The notes under the pieces: generated by a model
Seen by the model: the letters and a program-made list of their open reading frames with translations, nothing else
Databases searched by the model: none
What the model was told of the DNA's origin: nothing
Part shown: in pieces, positions 50,779-58,855 of the stretch
How positions within the stretch are numbered: position 1 is the first letter of the stretch
How the letters are laid out: each line of letters starts with the position of its first letter
DNA from: Ensifer adhaerens
GTDB taxonomy: Bacteria > Pseudomonadota > Alphaproteobacteria > Rhizobiales > Rhizobiaceae
Length of the DNA: 64,000 nt
Assembly (NCBI GenBank): GCA_900215285.1
Contig: OCMG01000004.1
Span: 2,712,001-2,776,000 of the forward strand
Direction of reading: 5' to 3'
Position numbers and translations under genes: made by a program

Positions 50779-52125
50779 TCACTTTTCTCGGAAGGCGCGC
50801 GACATGCTGTCGACGACCGGTCTGGTCAGGTAGTCCAGGAAGGTGCGCTCTGAGGTCTGGATCATGACGTCGGCAGGCATCCCAGGAACCGGGCGAAAAT
50901 GCGGGACTCGCGCAATCTCGGATTCCGGAACCTTCACGCGTACGATGTAAACATCCTTGGAGGCAGCGAATGTGCCTTCCTCGACGGAATCGGCTGAAAT
51001 GTAGTAGAGCGTCCCCTCGATCACCGGAGTCGTGCGATGATTGAGAGATGAAAGGCGAATGGCTGCCGATTGCCCCTCATGCAGCTGGTCGATGGAGGCG
51101 CGCGGCACCTGCGCCTCGATGATCAGCGGAACGCCGGCCGGCAGAATCTCCATGATCGGCTTGCCCGTGGTGATGACGCCGCCGGCCGTATGGTAATAGA
51201 GCCGCACCACCGTTCCACTCACCGGCGATCGGATCACCGTTCTGTTCAAAACGCCGACGGCTTCGCGGCTTTGTTCACGAACGCTATCCAGATCGGCTTC
51301 GGCGGTTTCCAATGCATCTAGTGCTTCCTGTTTGCTGGACTCGGTCGCAATCACTGCCTCCTGGCGATAGCGTTGGATCTGGGCCCTGCTTTCGTTCGTC
51401 TCTCCCTCAAGCCTGGAGATTTGGCCGGATGCATCGGCAACAGCGCGATCAAGCGCCAGTTGCTCCGTCTTTCTCAGATAACCTTGAGCGACGAGTCCCC
51501 GCTTGGTGTCGCGCTCCTCGGTTAAAAGAGCCAGTTGGCGATCGAAAGCGTCTTTTTGGCCCTGGTAACCTTCAACCCGATATTCCAGAGAGCTGATGTT
51601 CTTGGCGATAAGGTTCAGCTGCTCATCCAGCTTGATCTTCTTGTTATGGAATATGAAATTCTGGCTCTTGATCAGCGACCCCACATCGGGATCGCTGGCT
51701 TCGGCCAAGACGACAGCCGGTATCTTGAAGTCGTCGGCTCCCGCTGCCTGCGCCCGAAGACGTGTCACAATCGTTTCGAGCCGGAGGAGCCGCAGCTTCA
51801 AGGCCCGCTCATTTGCGAGCGCTGCGGTCTGATCGAGGCTCACCAGGACATCGCCCTCTTTCACCGTCTGTCCCTCGGCGACCATGATCTCCTTGATGAT
51901 GCCGCCCTCAAGATGCTGGATGATCTTGTTGGCACCTGTTGCCACGAAGCTGCCTTGCGAGACGACGGCGGAGGCGAGCGGCGCAGTCGCAGCCCAGAAC
52001 CCAAATCCGCCAAATGCCGCAAGCACCAGAAACAGACCGGCCATCGAATGGCCACGGATCGAGCGCGGCACCTCGCTGTACCAATCCTGTACTTCAGGCC
52101 TTGTGAGAGCGGGAACGGCTGCCAT
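50779..52125 (-). CDS. Type I secretion periplasmic adaptor (HlyD family)
   Basis: A 448-aa membrane fusion protein: a short cytoplasmic N-terminus, one membrane helix (about residues 26-48), then a lipoyl/coiled-coil region (LGLRLLRLETIVTRLRAQ through the QALDALETAEADLD hairpin), and a C-terminal beta-barrel with the HlyD signature (GMPADVMIQTSERTFLDYLTRPV). It links the inner-membrane ABC exporter to an outer-membrane TolC-type channel; no such channel gene is in the window. It starts 12 bp downstream of the ABC transporter gene and is followed by the HEPN-like gene. Confidence 0.95.
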   Translation of the reverse strand: MAAVPALTRPEVQDWYSEVPRSIRGHSMAGLFLVLAAFGGFGFWAATAPLASAVVSQGSFVATGANKIIQHLEGGIIKEIMVAEGQTVKEGDVLVSLDQTAALANERALKLRLLRLETIVTRLRAQAAGADDFKIPAVVLAEASDPDVGSLIKSQNFIFHNKKIKLDEQLNLIAKNISSLEYRVEGYQGQKDAFDRQLALLTEERDTKRGLVAQGYLRKTEQLALDRAVADASGQISRLEGETNESRAQIQRYRQEAVIATESSKQEALDALETAEADLDSVREQSREAVGVLNRTVIRSPVSGTVVRLYYHTAGGVITTGKPIMEILPAGVPLIIEAQVPRASIDQLHEGQSAAIRLSSLNHRTTPVIEGTLYYISADSVEEGTFAASKDVYIVRVKVPESEIARVPHFRPVPGMPADVMIQTSERTFLDYLTRPVVDSMSRAFREK

Positions 52126-52137
52126 GTCTACCTCCAG

Positions 52138-54372
52138 TTAATTCGTGCTACGAGGCGGGGCGATGTCATCGCGCCCCTTCCCTGACAGTGCGGCGAGCAC
52201 CTCCGCCCTTTGACCGAACATGCCAACGGAACCGTCCTTGAGAACCAGGATCTTGTCGACGGCCTGTAGGAGCGACGGGCGCTGCGTGATGGTGACGGTG
52301 GTGATCCCCTGTTCGCGCGCATGTTTCAGGGCTCGCGCAAGGGCGGCTTCGCCGGCCGTATCGAGATTGGAGTTGGGCTCGTCCAGAACGACGAATTTCG
52401 GATCACCAAAGAAAGCCCTGGCAAGAGCGATGCGCTGCTTCTGCCCACCGGACAAAGGGGAGCCATCCGCGGAGACGACCGTTTCGTAGCCTTGCGGCAG
52501 GCTCGCGATCAGCTCGTGCACATCGGCCAGGACAGCCGCGCGATAGATATCCTCGTCTTCGGCATCGTCGCGCATGCGAGCAATATTGGCCTTGATGGTG
52601 CCGGGGAAAAGCTGAACGTCCTGTGGAAGGTAACCGATACTTTCGCCGAACTGGCGCTGGTCCCAGTTGCGCAGATCCATGAGATCAAGGCGAACGTTGC
52701 CGGATGTTGGGAGAATGGAACCGACCAACATCTTGCCGAGCGTCGTCTTGCCTGAGCCGGAATTGCCGATGATCGCCATGGCTTCGCCCTTCTGAAGCGA
52801 GAAGGAAATGCCGTTCAGGATCACCCGCTTTTGCGGAGGCGGAACGAAGAGGATGCGCTCCACATCAAGCCTGCCTTCCGGATTGGGAAGACGAAGCTTG
52901 GGGAAGTTGAGCGGCGAGGTCAGCAGAAGCTGCTTGATACGGCCATAGGCAGAGATCGAACGGTTGAACTGGTTCCATCCCTCAATCGCGCCCTCGACGG
53001 GAGCAAGTGCCCGGCTGGAGAGGATCGACGCTGCAATCACCATGCCACCAGTCAACTCGCCAGCGAGCGACAGATGCGCGCCCCACCCGAGAAGAAGAAC
53101 CTGCGTCAGCATTCGGCTTCCCTTCGACAGACCGGCGAAGACGATGTTTCTGTCCTGCGCGGCGGCGTGAAATTTCAGGGAGCCCGATGTTTCTCGTCCC
53201 CACATCTTGACCGCCTCCGGGATCATCGCCATCGCATTGATGATCTGCGAATTGCGCGACATCGAATCCAGATGAAAATTCGCCCTGCCGATAAAGCTGT
53301 TCGCTTCCGCAAACTGCTTCGCCGTGAACTTCTGGTTCAGAAATGCGATCAGGAAGAGCACCGCGCTGCAGCCCATGATGATCAACCCGAGTTGCGGGTG
53401 AACCAGGTAGACAACAACGATGAACAGCGGCATGAGCGGTGCATCGAGAAAGGCGATCAGCGTGCCGGATGTCAGAAATCCCCTGAGCATCTGGAGGTCC
53501 TGCAGAACCTGATAATCCTTGCCGCTGCCGTGCAAGGATGCGCGCGCGGCAGCTGCGAGGATGGGGGCGCCCAGTTGCACCTCGAACTCGGTGGCTGTGC
53601 GCATCAGAATAAACCGCCGGATCATGTCGAGAAGAACCTGAAGCAGCACGGCCCCTGCAACCACTGCGGTCAGCATGATCAGTGTATCGACCGAGCGGCT
53701 GCTCATCACGCGGTCGGAGATCTGGAAGAGATAAAGCGGGATCGCCAGAAGAAGAACGTTGATGGCGACGGTGAAAAAGAACACCACGAGCATGTTCTTG
53801 CGGGCGGCGACTATGGCCGCCGACAGACTCGCGGCAAAGTTCACTGGGCCGCTACGCTGATGGAAGCCAGGACCTCCGTTGTTGCCGCCGCCGCCACCGC
53901 CGCGACGACCAGGTGCGCCCGGCCCGCCGCCCCCCGCTTCCGGCCTATCGCCGGCATCGCGCAAGGGACCCGTGTCGCCCTCAATCGTCCTGCCAAGCGG
54001 CGGTCGGCGCGGTGGTGCCTGCGGTTCTGGTTCCCGCAATTTTGCCTCGTCTCGCAGACCGCCGTCAGCCGAGGCTGCGGCATGGCTGAAACCGGATTGA
54101 GTGCCGAAGGCGGACGCAGGAGACGTGGAGGTCGGATTTGGCGACGCCTCCTGCAGGGGCTCCACCGGCGAGAGCGGAGCCGGGGCCGGACGCTCGCCTT
54201 CTGCGCCCGACACTTCTTCATGTGCTATCCGTTTCAGACTTTCGACGGCCTCGTTGATGGCAGCGATACAACCTTCTTCGAGCTTTTGCAGATCGCCGGC
54301 GGAAAGGCCGCGCATCGGCAAATCGACGGCCGCCGCTCCGGTTGCAAATGGTCTGCTGGACAACTCGTTCAT
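52138..54372 (-). CDS. Type I secretion ABC transporter (permease/ATPase) with N-terminal extension
   Basis: A 744-aa half-size exporter. Residues 1 to ~195 form an unusual cytoplasmic extension: a short helical segment (GLSAGDLQKLEEGCIAAINEAVESLKRIAHEE, in part) then a Pro/Gly/Ala-rich linker with a glycine stretch. A six-helix permease follows, then the ATPase with GNSGSGKTT (Walker A), LSGGQKQRIALARA and VVLDEPNSNLD. There is no C39 peptidase, so leaderless RTX-style export with C-terminal signals is expected rather than double-glycine processing. It pairs with the downstream HlyD protein; the two upstream genes are the likely substrates. Confidence 0.94.
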   Translation of the reverse strand: MNELSSRPFATGAAAVDLPMRGLSAGDLQKLEEGCIAAINEAVESLKRIAHEEVSGAEGERPAPAPLSPVEPLQEASPNPTSTSPASAFGTQSGFSHAAASADGGLRDEAKLREPEPQAPPRRPPLGRTIEGDTGPLRDAGDRPEAGGGGPGAPGRRGGGGGGNNGGPGFHQRSGPVNFAASLSAAIVAARKNMLVVFFFTVAINVLLLAIPLYLFQISDRVMSSRSVDTLIMLTAVVAGAVLLQVLLDMIRRFILMRTATEFEVQLGAPILAAAARASLHGSGKDYQVLQDLQMLRGFLTSGTLIAFLDAPLMPLFIVVVYLVHPQLGLIIMGCSAVLFLIAFLNQKFTAKQFAEANSFIGRANFHLDSMSRNSQIINAMAMIPEAVKMWGRETSGSLKFHAAAQDRNIVFAGLSKGSRMLTQVLLLGWGAHLSLAGELTGGMVIAASILSSRALAPVEGAIEGWNQFNRSISAYGRIKQLLLTSPLNFPKLRLPNPEGRLDVERILFVPPPQKRVILNGISFSLQKGEAMAIIGNSGSGKTTLGKMLVGSILPTSGNVRLDLMDLRNWDQRQFGESIGYLPQDVQLFPGTIKANIARMRDDAEDEDIYRAAVLADVHELIASLPQGYETVVSADGSPLSGGQKQRIALARAFFGDPKFVVLDEPNSNLDTAGEAALARALKHAREQGITTVTITQRPSLLQAVDKILVLKDGSVGMFGQRAEVLAALSGKGRDDIAPPRSTN

Positions 54373-54391
54373 GGCTATTTTCTCCAGGCTC

Positions 54392-56428
54392 TCACGCAAC
54401 AACGGTCTGCATCGCATCGACAGGGCTTGCAGCGTGCCAGGACACATCGCCGGGCGAGATGATCAGATTGGGATCTTGCTGATGGGACGTATCAACCGCG
54501 TCATCGCCGAGGAACGCGATGACCTCATTGGCGATTGCGTTGGTACCCTGCTGTGGTGTGACGGCGTCACTGTCGATCAGGCCGCCCTGCACGAGAACGG
54601 CATCCGAATACAACCCGCCTCCGACATAGGTCGTGTGACCGAAGCTGTCATAGTCGACAATCTCAGCAAGGTTGAAAACGGCGTTATGGCCAGTGTCAAA
54701 AGTCGCAACAGCGTTTACATCGCCACCAATCACTTCGGAGGCGGCCCGCGACACCATGTCGGCATCGCCCAGAACGCTGACCTGCTTGATATAATTCAGG
54801 TCGTAGAGATCGCCGGTAATGTAGAGAACATTCAGTGAATTCTGACCGGCGAAATTGGCATCATGGGCGAGACCGTCAGGCATGTTCGGATCGCCGTTTG
54901 CGATACCCTGCGCGGCCTTCGTCATATAGTCGGGCAGCGCCTGAAAGCGGCTGTTGTCTCCGATGTTGACGATCGAAGCCTCGTTCCAGAGCAGGTTGCC
55001 GCCGGTGGTTACATTGTCCCAGCCCGGCGCGCCGTTCTCGCTTGTGATCCAGTCCTTGTCGTAGAGCACATTCAACTGGTTGATGAGGTTCATGTCATAG
55101 ACGTTGCCGCCCACGATCACCAAATCATACTGCAGCCCAATTCCGAGATAGGATGCCAGGTTCATCGTGACATTGGCGCCGGTGATGGCAGTCGTCTCGC
55201 ACCCCATCGAGGTGACGGTCAGCTGGTCGTTATCGCTGACAAAGTTGTACTGCTCGACCCAGCGCACGAAACTGACATCGCCATCGACCACGCTGACATG
55301 CCAACTCGTGGGGAAGATGGACTCGGTCGCGGCGTTGCTCGCAGGACCATTGTTCGACTGCGCACTCTCGTAGCTGTGGCGCTCGAACATGGCGATGTTC
55401 AGCGCGGTCGTTGCGGCAACATCTGCGGTTGCGCCAATCGGCTGGATCGCGCCAGGGAACCCGCTGTGATCGGTGTCACAATAACTGAACGCCTGATTGA
55501 TGACGTCTGCCTGATGATAGCTTCCCAGCACGCTCATCACCGGCGAAATGAGATTGGCATCGACAACGCCGGCGTAGTTGCCGACGACGTTCGCGCCTGC
55601 CGCAACGTCCAGAGTATTCGGCCCAAGTCCATGTTGGACAAGAGAAACATCGGAAGGCTTGATCTCATCCGGCTGTGCTATGCCGCGGTCGGGCAAGCTA
55701 TCCTTGAAGACCGGCGCGTCCTGCGAAAGCTCGCCGTTGATATAACATCCCTCGATCTGGCTGCTGGCCAGAATAAACCCGTTGCCCGTATCGGAGCCTG
55801 ACACGATCGACCCATTCTCAACGCCAGAAGCATAAGAATGGATGTCGCTCTCGATTTTCTGTATCTCGGCCGGACTATCGGTTCGGTGAAATTCGCCAAG
55901 TGGCAAGAACCTGGAGGCGGCGGCCACGTCTTCCGCCAGCTGCACATGCACGAACGACATGTCGTACTGGACATGGTAACGGCTGGTCATATCCAGGAAG
56001 TCGTCGTCTTGCAGAAGGTTGATCTGATCGGAATGCGCGATGGACGAACCAGGACCGGCGTAAATCGGAAGCCGTTGCTCGCCCTCCGGCGGCGTATCGA
56101 AAGGCTTCACGGAAGGGAAATGCGGAGACTTCGGCACAATATCGCTGAGGTGAATAGACGGCATCGAGAGATGCAGGGTTTGAGAGGGCAGCGCGTTGCG
56201 CGGGTCGAGACCTCGCACTTCCGAATAATCCACCCTTGGATCGTAGTCCTCCAAAGCGAGGTCGGAGGCGAAGGGCCGCAGAATATGTGGGGCCATCGGG
56301 TCGTCCGGCATATGCTGACCCAACACGCTGCCTTCCGTAGGCGTCATGCGCATTCTGGCTTCGTCGCTCGCGGCATCGAAGTAGCCGATGAAATGCGCAA
56401 TAATCTCTGAGATTTTCTCGACGTGCAT
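54392..56428 (-). CDS. Large repeat protein, probable type I secretion substrate
   Basis: A 678-aa acidic protein with no signal peptide and no canonical GGxGxD RTX repeats. At least four degenerate repeats are visible, each with a pattern like G-(G/D)-x-(Y/L)-D-x-N-x-I-x-Q and a later V-L-x-D-x-D, then a GGN/N-E stretch: around the segments ANVVGNYAGVVDANLI, VVGGNVYDMNLINQLNVL, TGDLYDLNYIKQVSVL and GGGLYSDAVLVQ. These suggest a repetitive beta structure. It sits directly before the type I exporter (19 bp gap), which makes export very likely. No domain recognised with certainty. The second of two tandem ATGs is preferred, five bases from GGAGG. Confidence 0.7.
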   Translation of the reverse strand: MHVEKISEIIAHFIGYFDAASDEARMRMTPTEGSVLGQHMPDDPMAPHILRPFASDLALEDYDPRVDYSEVRGLDPRNALPSQTLHLSMPSIHLSDIVPKSPHFPSVKPFDTPPEGEQRLPIYAGPGSSIAHSDQINLLQDDDFLDMTSRYHVQYDMSFVHVQLAEDVAAASRFLPLGEFHRTDSPAEIQKIESDIHSYASGVENGSIVSGSDTGNGFILASSQIEGCYINGELSQDAPVFKDSLPDRGIAQPDEIKPSDVSLVQHGLGPNTLDVAAGANVVGNYAGVVDANLISPVMSVLGSYHQADVINQAFSYCDTDHSGFPGAIQPIGATADVAATTALNIAMFERHSYESAQSNNGPASNAATESIFPTSWHVSVVDGDVSFVRWVEQYNFVSDNDQLTVTSMGCETTAITGANVTMNLASYLGIGLQYDLVIVGGNVYDMNLINQLNVLYDKDWITSENGAPGWDNVTTGGNLLWNEASIVNIGDNSRFQALPDYMTKAAQGIANGDPNMPDGLAHDANFAGQNSLNVLYITGDLYDLNYIKQVSVLGDADMVSRAASEVIGGDVNAVATFDTGHNAVFNLAEIVDYDSFGHTTYVGGGLYSDAVLVQGGLIDSDAVTPQQGTNAIANEVIAFLGDDAVDTSHQQDPNLIISPGDVSWHAASPVDAMQTVVA

Positions 56429-56511
56429 CATGGCCTCCCTGGAGGAATGCGATCGATGCGCAGCAGCAGGAACGAGATCGGTCAAGCTATGCGACGCCAT
56501 CGAACAGCCGA

Positions 56512-56536
56512 ACTGCGCCGGGGAATCCGGCGCAGT
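56512..56536 (-). other. Intercistronic hairpin after the first operon gene
   Basis: A perfect 10-bp inverted repeat (ACTGCGCCGG / CCGGCGCAGT) with a 5-nt loop lies 25 bp past the stop of the Asp/Thr-rich protein gene, without a clear T run on the coding strand. This is the pattern of an mRNA-stability or attenuation hairpin that would let the first gene be made in excess over the export genes. Confidence 0.55.
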
Positions 56537-56561
56537 CCTTCTTCGATAGGAGCTGACTGGT

Positions 56562-57542
56562 TCAGCCGTGTACGTCGCCGTGGCCGATATCCGTGGTATG
56601 CGAATCGCCGCCCACCACCGAGCTGCTGATCGAGTTGGTCAGCAGGTTTGCACCCTGGACGAGTTCCAGATGGAAGCCGGAATTGGCCAGGATTGCAGAG
56701 GCATCCGCAGTGCTGGTGCCGGCGACATCGGAGCCGGACTTGAGATCCCAGCCCTTGCCGTCCATGTCGATGCCTTCGCTGCCGTTCGCGGTACCGGCGT
56801 TGGCGGACAGGTAGTTGTTGGCTCCGGCATTATCCATGCGGATCTGCCATGCAGAATCCTGATCCGCCAGATGGTTGGCCTGGACGGCGCTGAAGCCGCT
56901 GTCATTGCCTTCGCCATTCAGCGAGTTGTTCAGGATGCTGTCGACGTTCAGCGTGAACGAGAAGTCGTCGCCGATGTCGAAGGTCAGGTCGCCGCCGGCG
57001 ATACCCAGATTGCCGACATCCTTGATGTCATCCAGATTGGCGAAGTCCGAATGCGTCGAGTTATAGCTGCCCGACGTATTCGTGGCTTCGCTGACCGCCG
57101 TGTTGAAGCTGTCCGTCGTCGTCTTGATGTCGGTGTCCGTGTTCGAATAGGACTTGCTGTCATAGTCGAACGAGGCCGTGTTGTAGCTGTCGGAGACGTT
57201 GTGGCTGTCAGCAACATCATGGCTGTCGGTGACGGTCTTGACGTCCGTGTCGGTGATCGACTTCATGTCGACATCCGTGTCGGTGATCGTCTTGCTGTCG
57301 TAGTTCCAGTCATAGCTGTTGTCGCGATTGTCGCCATTGTCGGCCGCAACATCGACCTTGGTGTCGACATCAACCGCCGTGTTGTCGCGGTTGTCGCCGT
57401 TGGAGAGCCCGCCGACATAGGCGGCCGAACCATCGTCGACATTGGTGCCATTGACGGCGTTGTTGGCAAAGCCATCGGCGAGCGCGCCAACGGTGTTGAC
57501 TTCATCAGCGCCCTGCGGGTGGGGGTTGTAGTTGTTGGACAT
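56562..57542 (-). CDS. Asp/Thr/Ser/Asn-rich low-complexity protein, probable type I secretion substrate
   Basis: A 326-aa very acidic protein dominated by Asp, Thr, Ser, Asn and Ala, with no cysteine and no hydrophobic signal. The central ~100 residues repeat short motifs such as (T/S)(D/N)TD, DSHDV and DSYNT (e.g. TITDTDVDMKSITDTDVK). The C-terminal third turns into a normal-complexity beta-like region (LTFDIGDDFSFTLNVDSIL) ending near VVGGDSHTTDIGH. First gene of the secretion operon, with a strong GAGGAGG site. The composition fits an exported, Ca2+-rich-environment or surface protein; no family recognised. Confidence 0.65.
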   Translation of the reverse strand: MSNNYNPHPQGADEVNTVGALADGFANNAVNGTNVDDGSAAYVGGLSNGDNRDNTAVDVDTKVDVAADNGDNRDNSYDWNYDSKTITDTDVDMKSITDTDVKTVTDSHDVADSHNVSDSYNTASFDYDSKSYSNTDTDIKTTTDSFNTAVSEATNTSGSYNSTHSDFANLDDIKDVGNLGIAGGDLTFDIGDDFSFTLNVDSILNNSLNGEGNDSGFSAVQANHLADQDSAWQIRMDNAGANNYLSANAGTANGSEGIDMDGKGWDLKSGSDVAGTSTADASAILANSGFHLELVQGANLLTNSISSSVVGGDSHTTDIGHGDVHG

Positions 57543-58108
57543 GGGAATGCCTCCTCTAAAGGGGAGCGGCCTTCGAAGTCCCTCTCATCTCATACGGGAC
57601 CTTGTTCGCGCACGCTCCAGGTTGAAACTGCGGACAGCGTGCTACCCGCGGTGCAATCCGGACGGTCGCGCTGTCGCAAGACAACGTGACGCCGATCCCG
57701 GAACATCGCTGTTCAGGGCCAAGGGTTTCGGTTTTGAAGCGAAGCCTTGTGTGCGCAGCGCCGCTATTCGTTCAAAAGAAGATCGAAGGAACTGGCCCTT
57801 TGCACAAAAGCGATGAAACATCATGTCGAACGAAGGGAATAGATATGAATTCGGATTAGCCTTCCCAGGCGCATGACGACGTAATTAATCCCATTGGAGG
57901 CAACTTATATTGATGATCGTCAGCGAATTAATCCGAAATCATCACTCTTATTGCGCTTGAGACGCCCAAAACAGCAAATTTTGACGACCCAGTATAAGCC
58001 TAATGGGCTAATTTATTTCTCTGCCAACTCACCTGTATATTTGCAGCCAGTTGATCGAGTAGTCGGAGCGCACAAACGGGCGTGACGAAAAACACGGTGG
58101 AGGCGCGT
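57543..58108. promoter_or_regulatory. Divergent control region of the secretion operon and second LuxR gene
   Basis: A 566-bp non-coding gap between the divergent operon and LuxR genes. It holds an AT-rich core at about 57840-58040, AATTAATCC twice as direct repeats (57883-57891 and 57926-57934) plus an inverted GGATTA (57853-57858), and a near FNR-type site TTGATGATCGTCAG (57910-57923, one mismatch to TTGA-N6-TCAA). A short ORF starting at 57912 could encode 15 residues after a GGAGG site, but this is weak. These are plausible LuxR/Fnr binding sites; nothing is proven. Confidence 0.45.
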
Positions 58109-58843
58109 ATGCTCGCCATGGAAACGTCCCCTAGCAAGACGCATCGACATGCCGACGCGCCTTCGGGTGAAAAGATCATGTTCGTGACCGCCGAACGGGA
58201 TCTCCTGTCGGAATGCCTGACCCAGGTCCTGGCCAACCGATTTCCACGTCTTGAGATCGAGCTTCACAACCCGGATGTCAAATTGCCTGTCACCGCGCTG
58301 TCAGGTGTCTTACTGGTGATCCTCTACAAGCTAAGCCCGTCTGCTGTCGTCAGACTCTCAAGCGGTATCCGTGATAAATACAGGTCAATCAGGATCGGTG
58401 TGGTCCTTGGATCAGAAGACGCGATGGATCCGGCACTGAGCCTGCTTGCTAGCCACCAGACGATCGATGGCGTCTTGCCGGCGGATCTTCGTCTCGACGT
58501 TTTTCTGGCGGCCATCGAGCTGCTGCTGCACGGCGGAGAGCATTTTCCCGCCGCACTGCTTCGGCAAGTCTCGTTCGAGGCCGTTCAAAGCAGACCTAGC
58601 CAAACTGCATATCGCGCATTCCAGAATGGGGGCTTACAACCAGCTCTGCCATCGAATGCCGACCTGACCACCCGCGAGGTTCAGATCGTTAATCTGCTTT
58701 GCGACGGCATTCAGAACAAGACCATCGCCGAACAGCTGAACCTCTCGGAGAATACCGTGAAGGCCCATATCCGGAACATTTACAAGAAGATGAACGTCCG
58801 CAACCGCACCGAGGCCGCCTCTCGCTTCTTCAGGGGCGAATAG
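58109..58843 (+). CDS. LuxR-type transcriptional regulator, paralogue of the one at 47694
   Basis: A 244-aa protein with the same plan as the regulator at 47694: an N-terminal receiver-like domain whose acceptor strand reads LLVILYKLSPS, again Tyr-Lys instead of Asp, and a C-terminal LuxR HTH (LTTREVQIVNLLCDGIQNK; LNLSENTVKAHIRNIYKKM). Shared segments such as LLLxGGExFP and VRNRTEAxSxFF show common descent. ATG 58109 is chosen because GGAGG lies five bases upstream; an in-frame GTG at 58082 is weaker. It ends 12 bp from the convergent ftsH-type gene. Confidence 0.88.
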   Translation: MLAMETSPSKTHRHADAPSGEKIMFVTAERDLLSECLTQVLANRFPRLEIELHNPDVKLPVTALSGVLLVILYKLSPSAVVRLSSGIRDKYRSIRIGVVLGSEDAMDPALSLLASHQTIDGVLPADLRLDVFLAAIELLLHGGEHFPAALLRQVSFEAVQSRPSQTAYRAFQNGGLQPALPSNADLTTREVQIVNLLCDGIQNKTIAEQLNLSENTVKAHIRNIYKKMNVRNRTEAASRFFRGE

Positions 58844-58855
58844 AAAGGTCGCGGA

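Noticed and set aside
52831..54462. 543-codon plus-strand frame opposite the type I exporter
   Set aside because: Shadow of the exporter gene; Arg/His-rich with no domain.
57912..57959. 15-codon ORF after GGAGG in the control region
   Set aside because: Could be a leader peptide but there is no attenuator-like hairpin set or biased residue run to support it.
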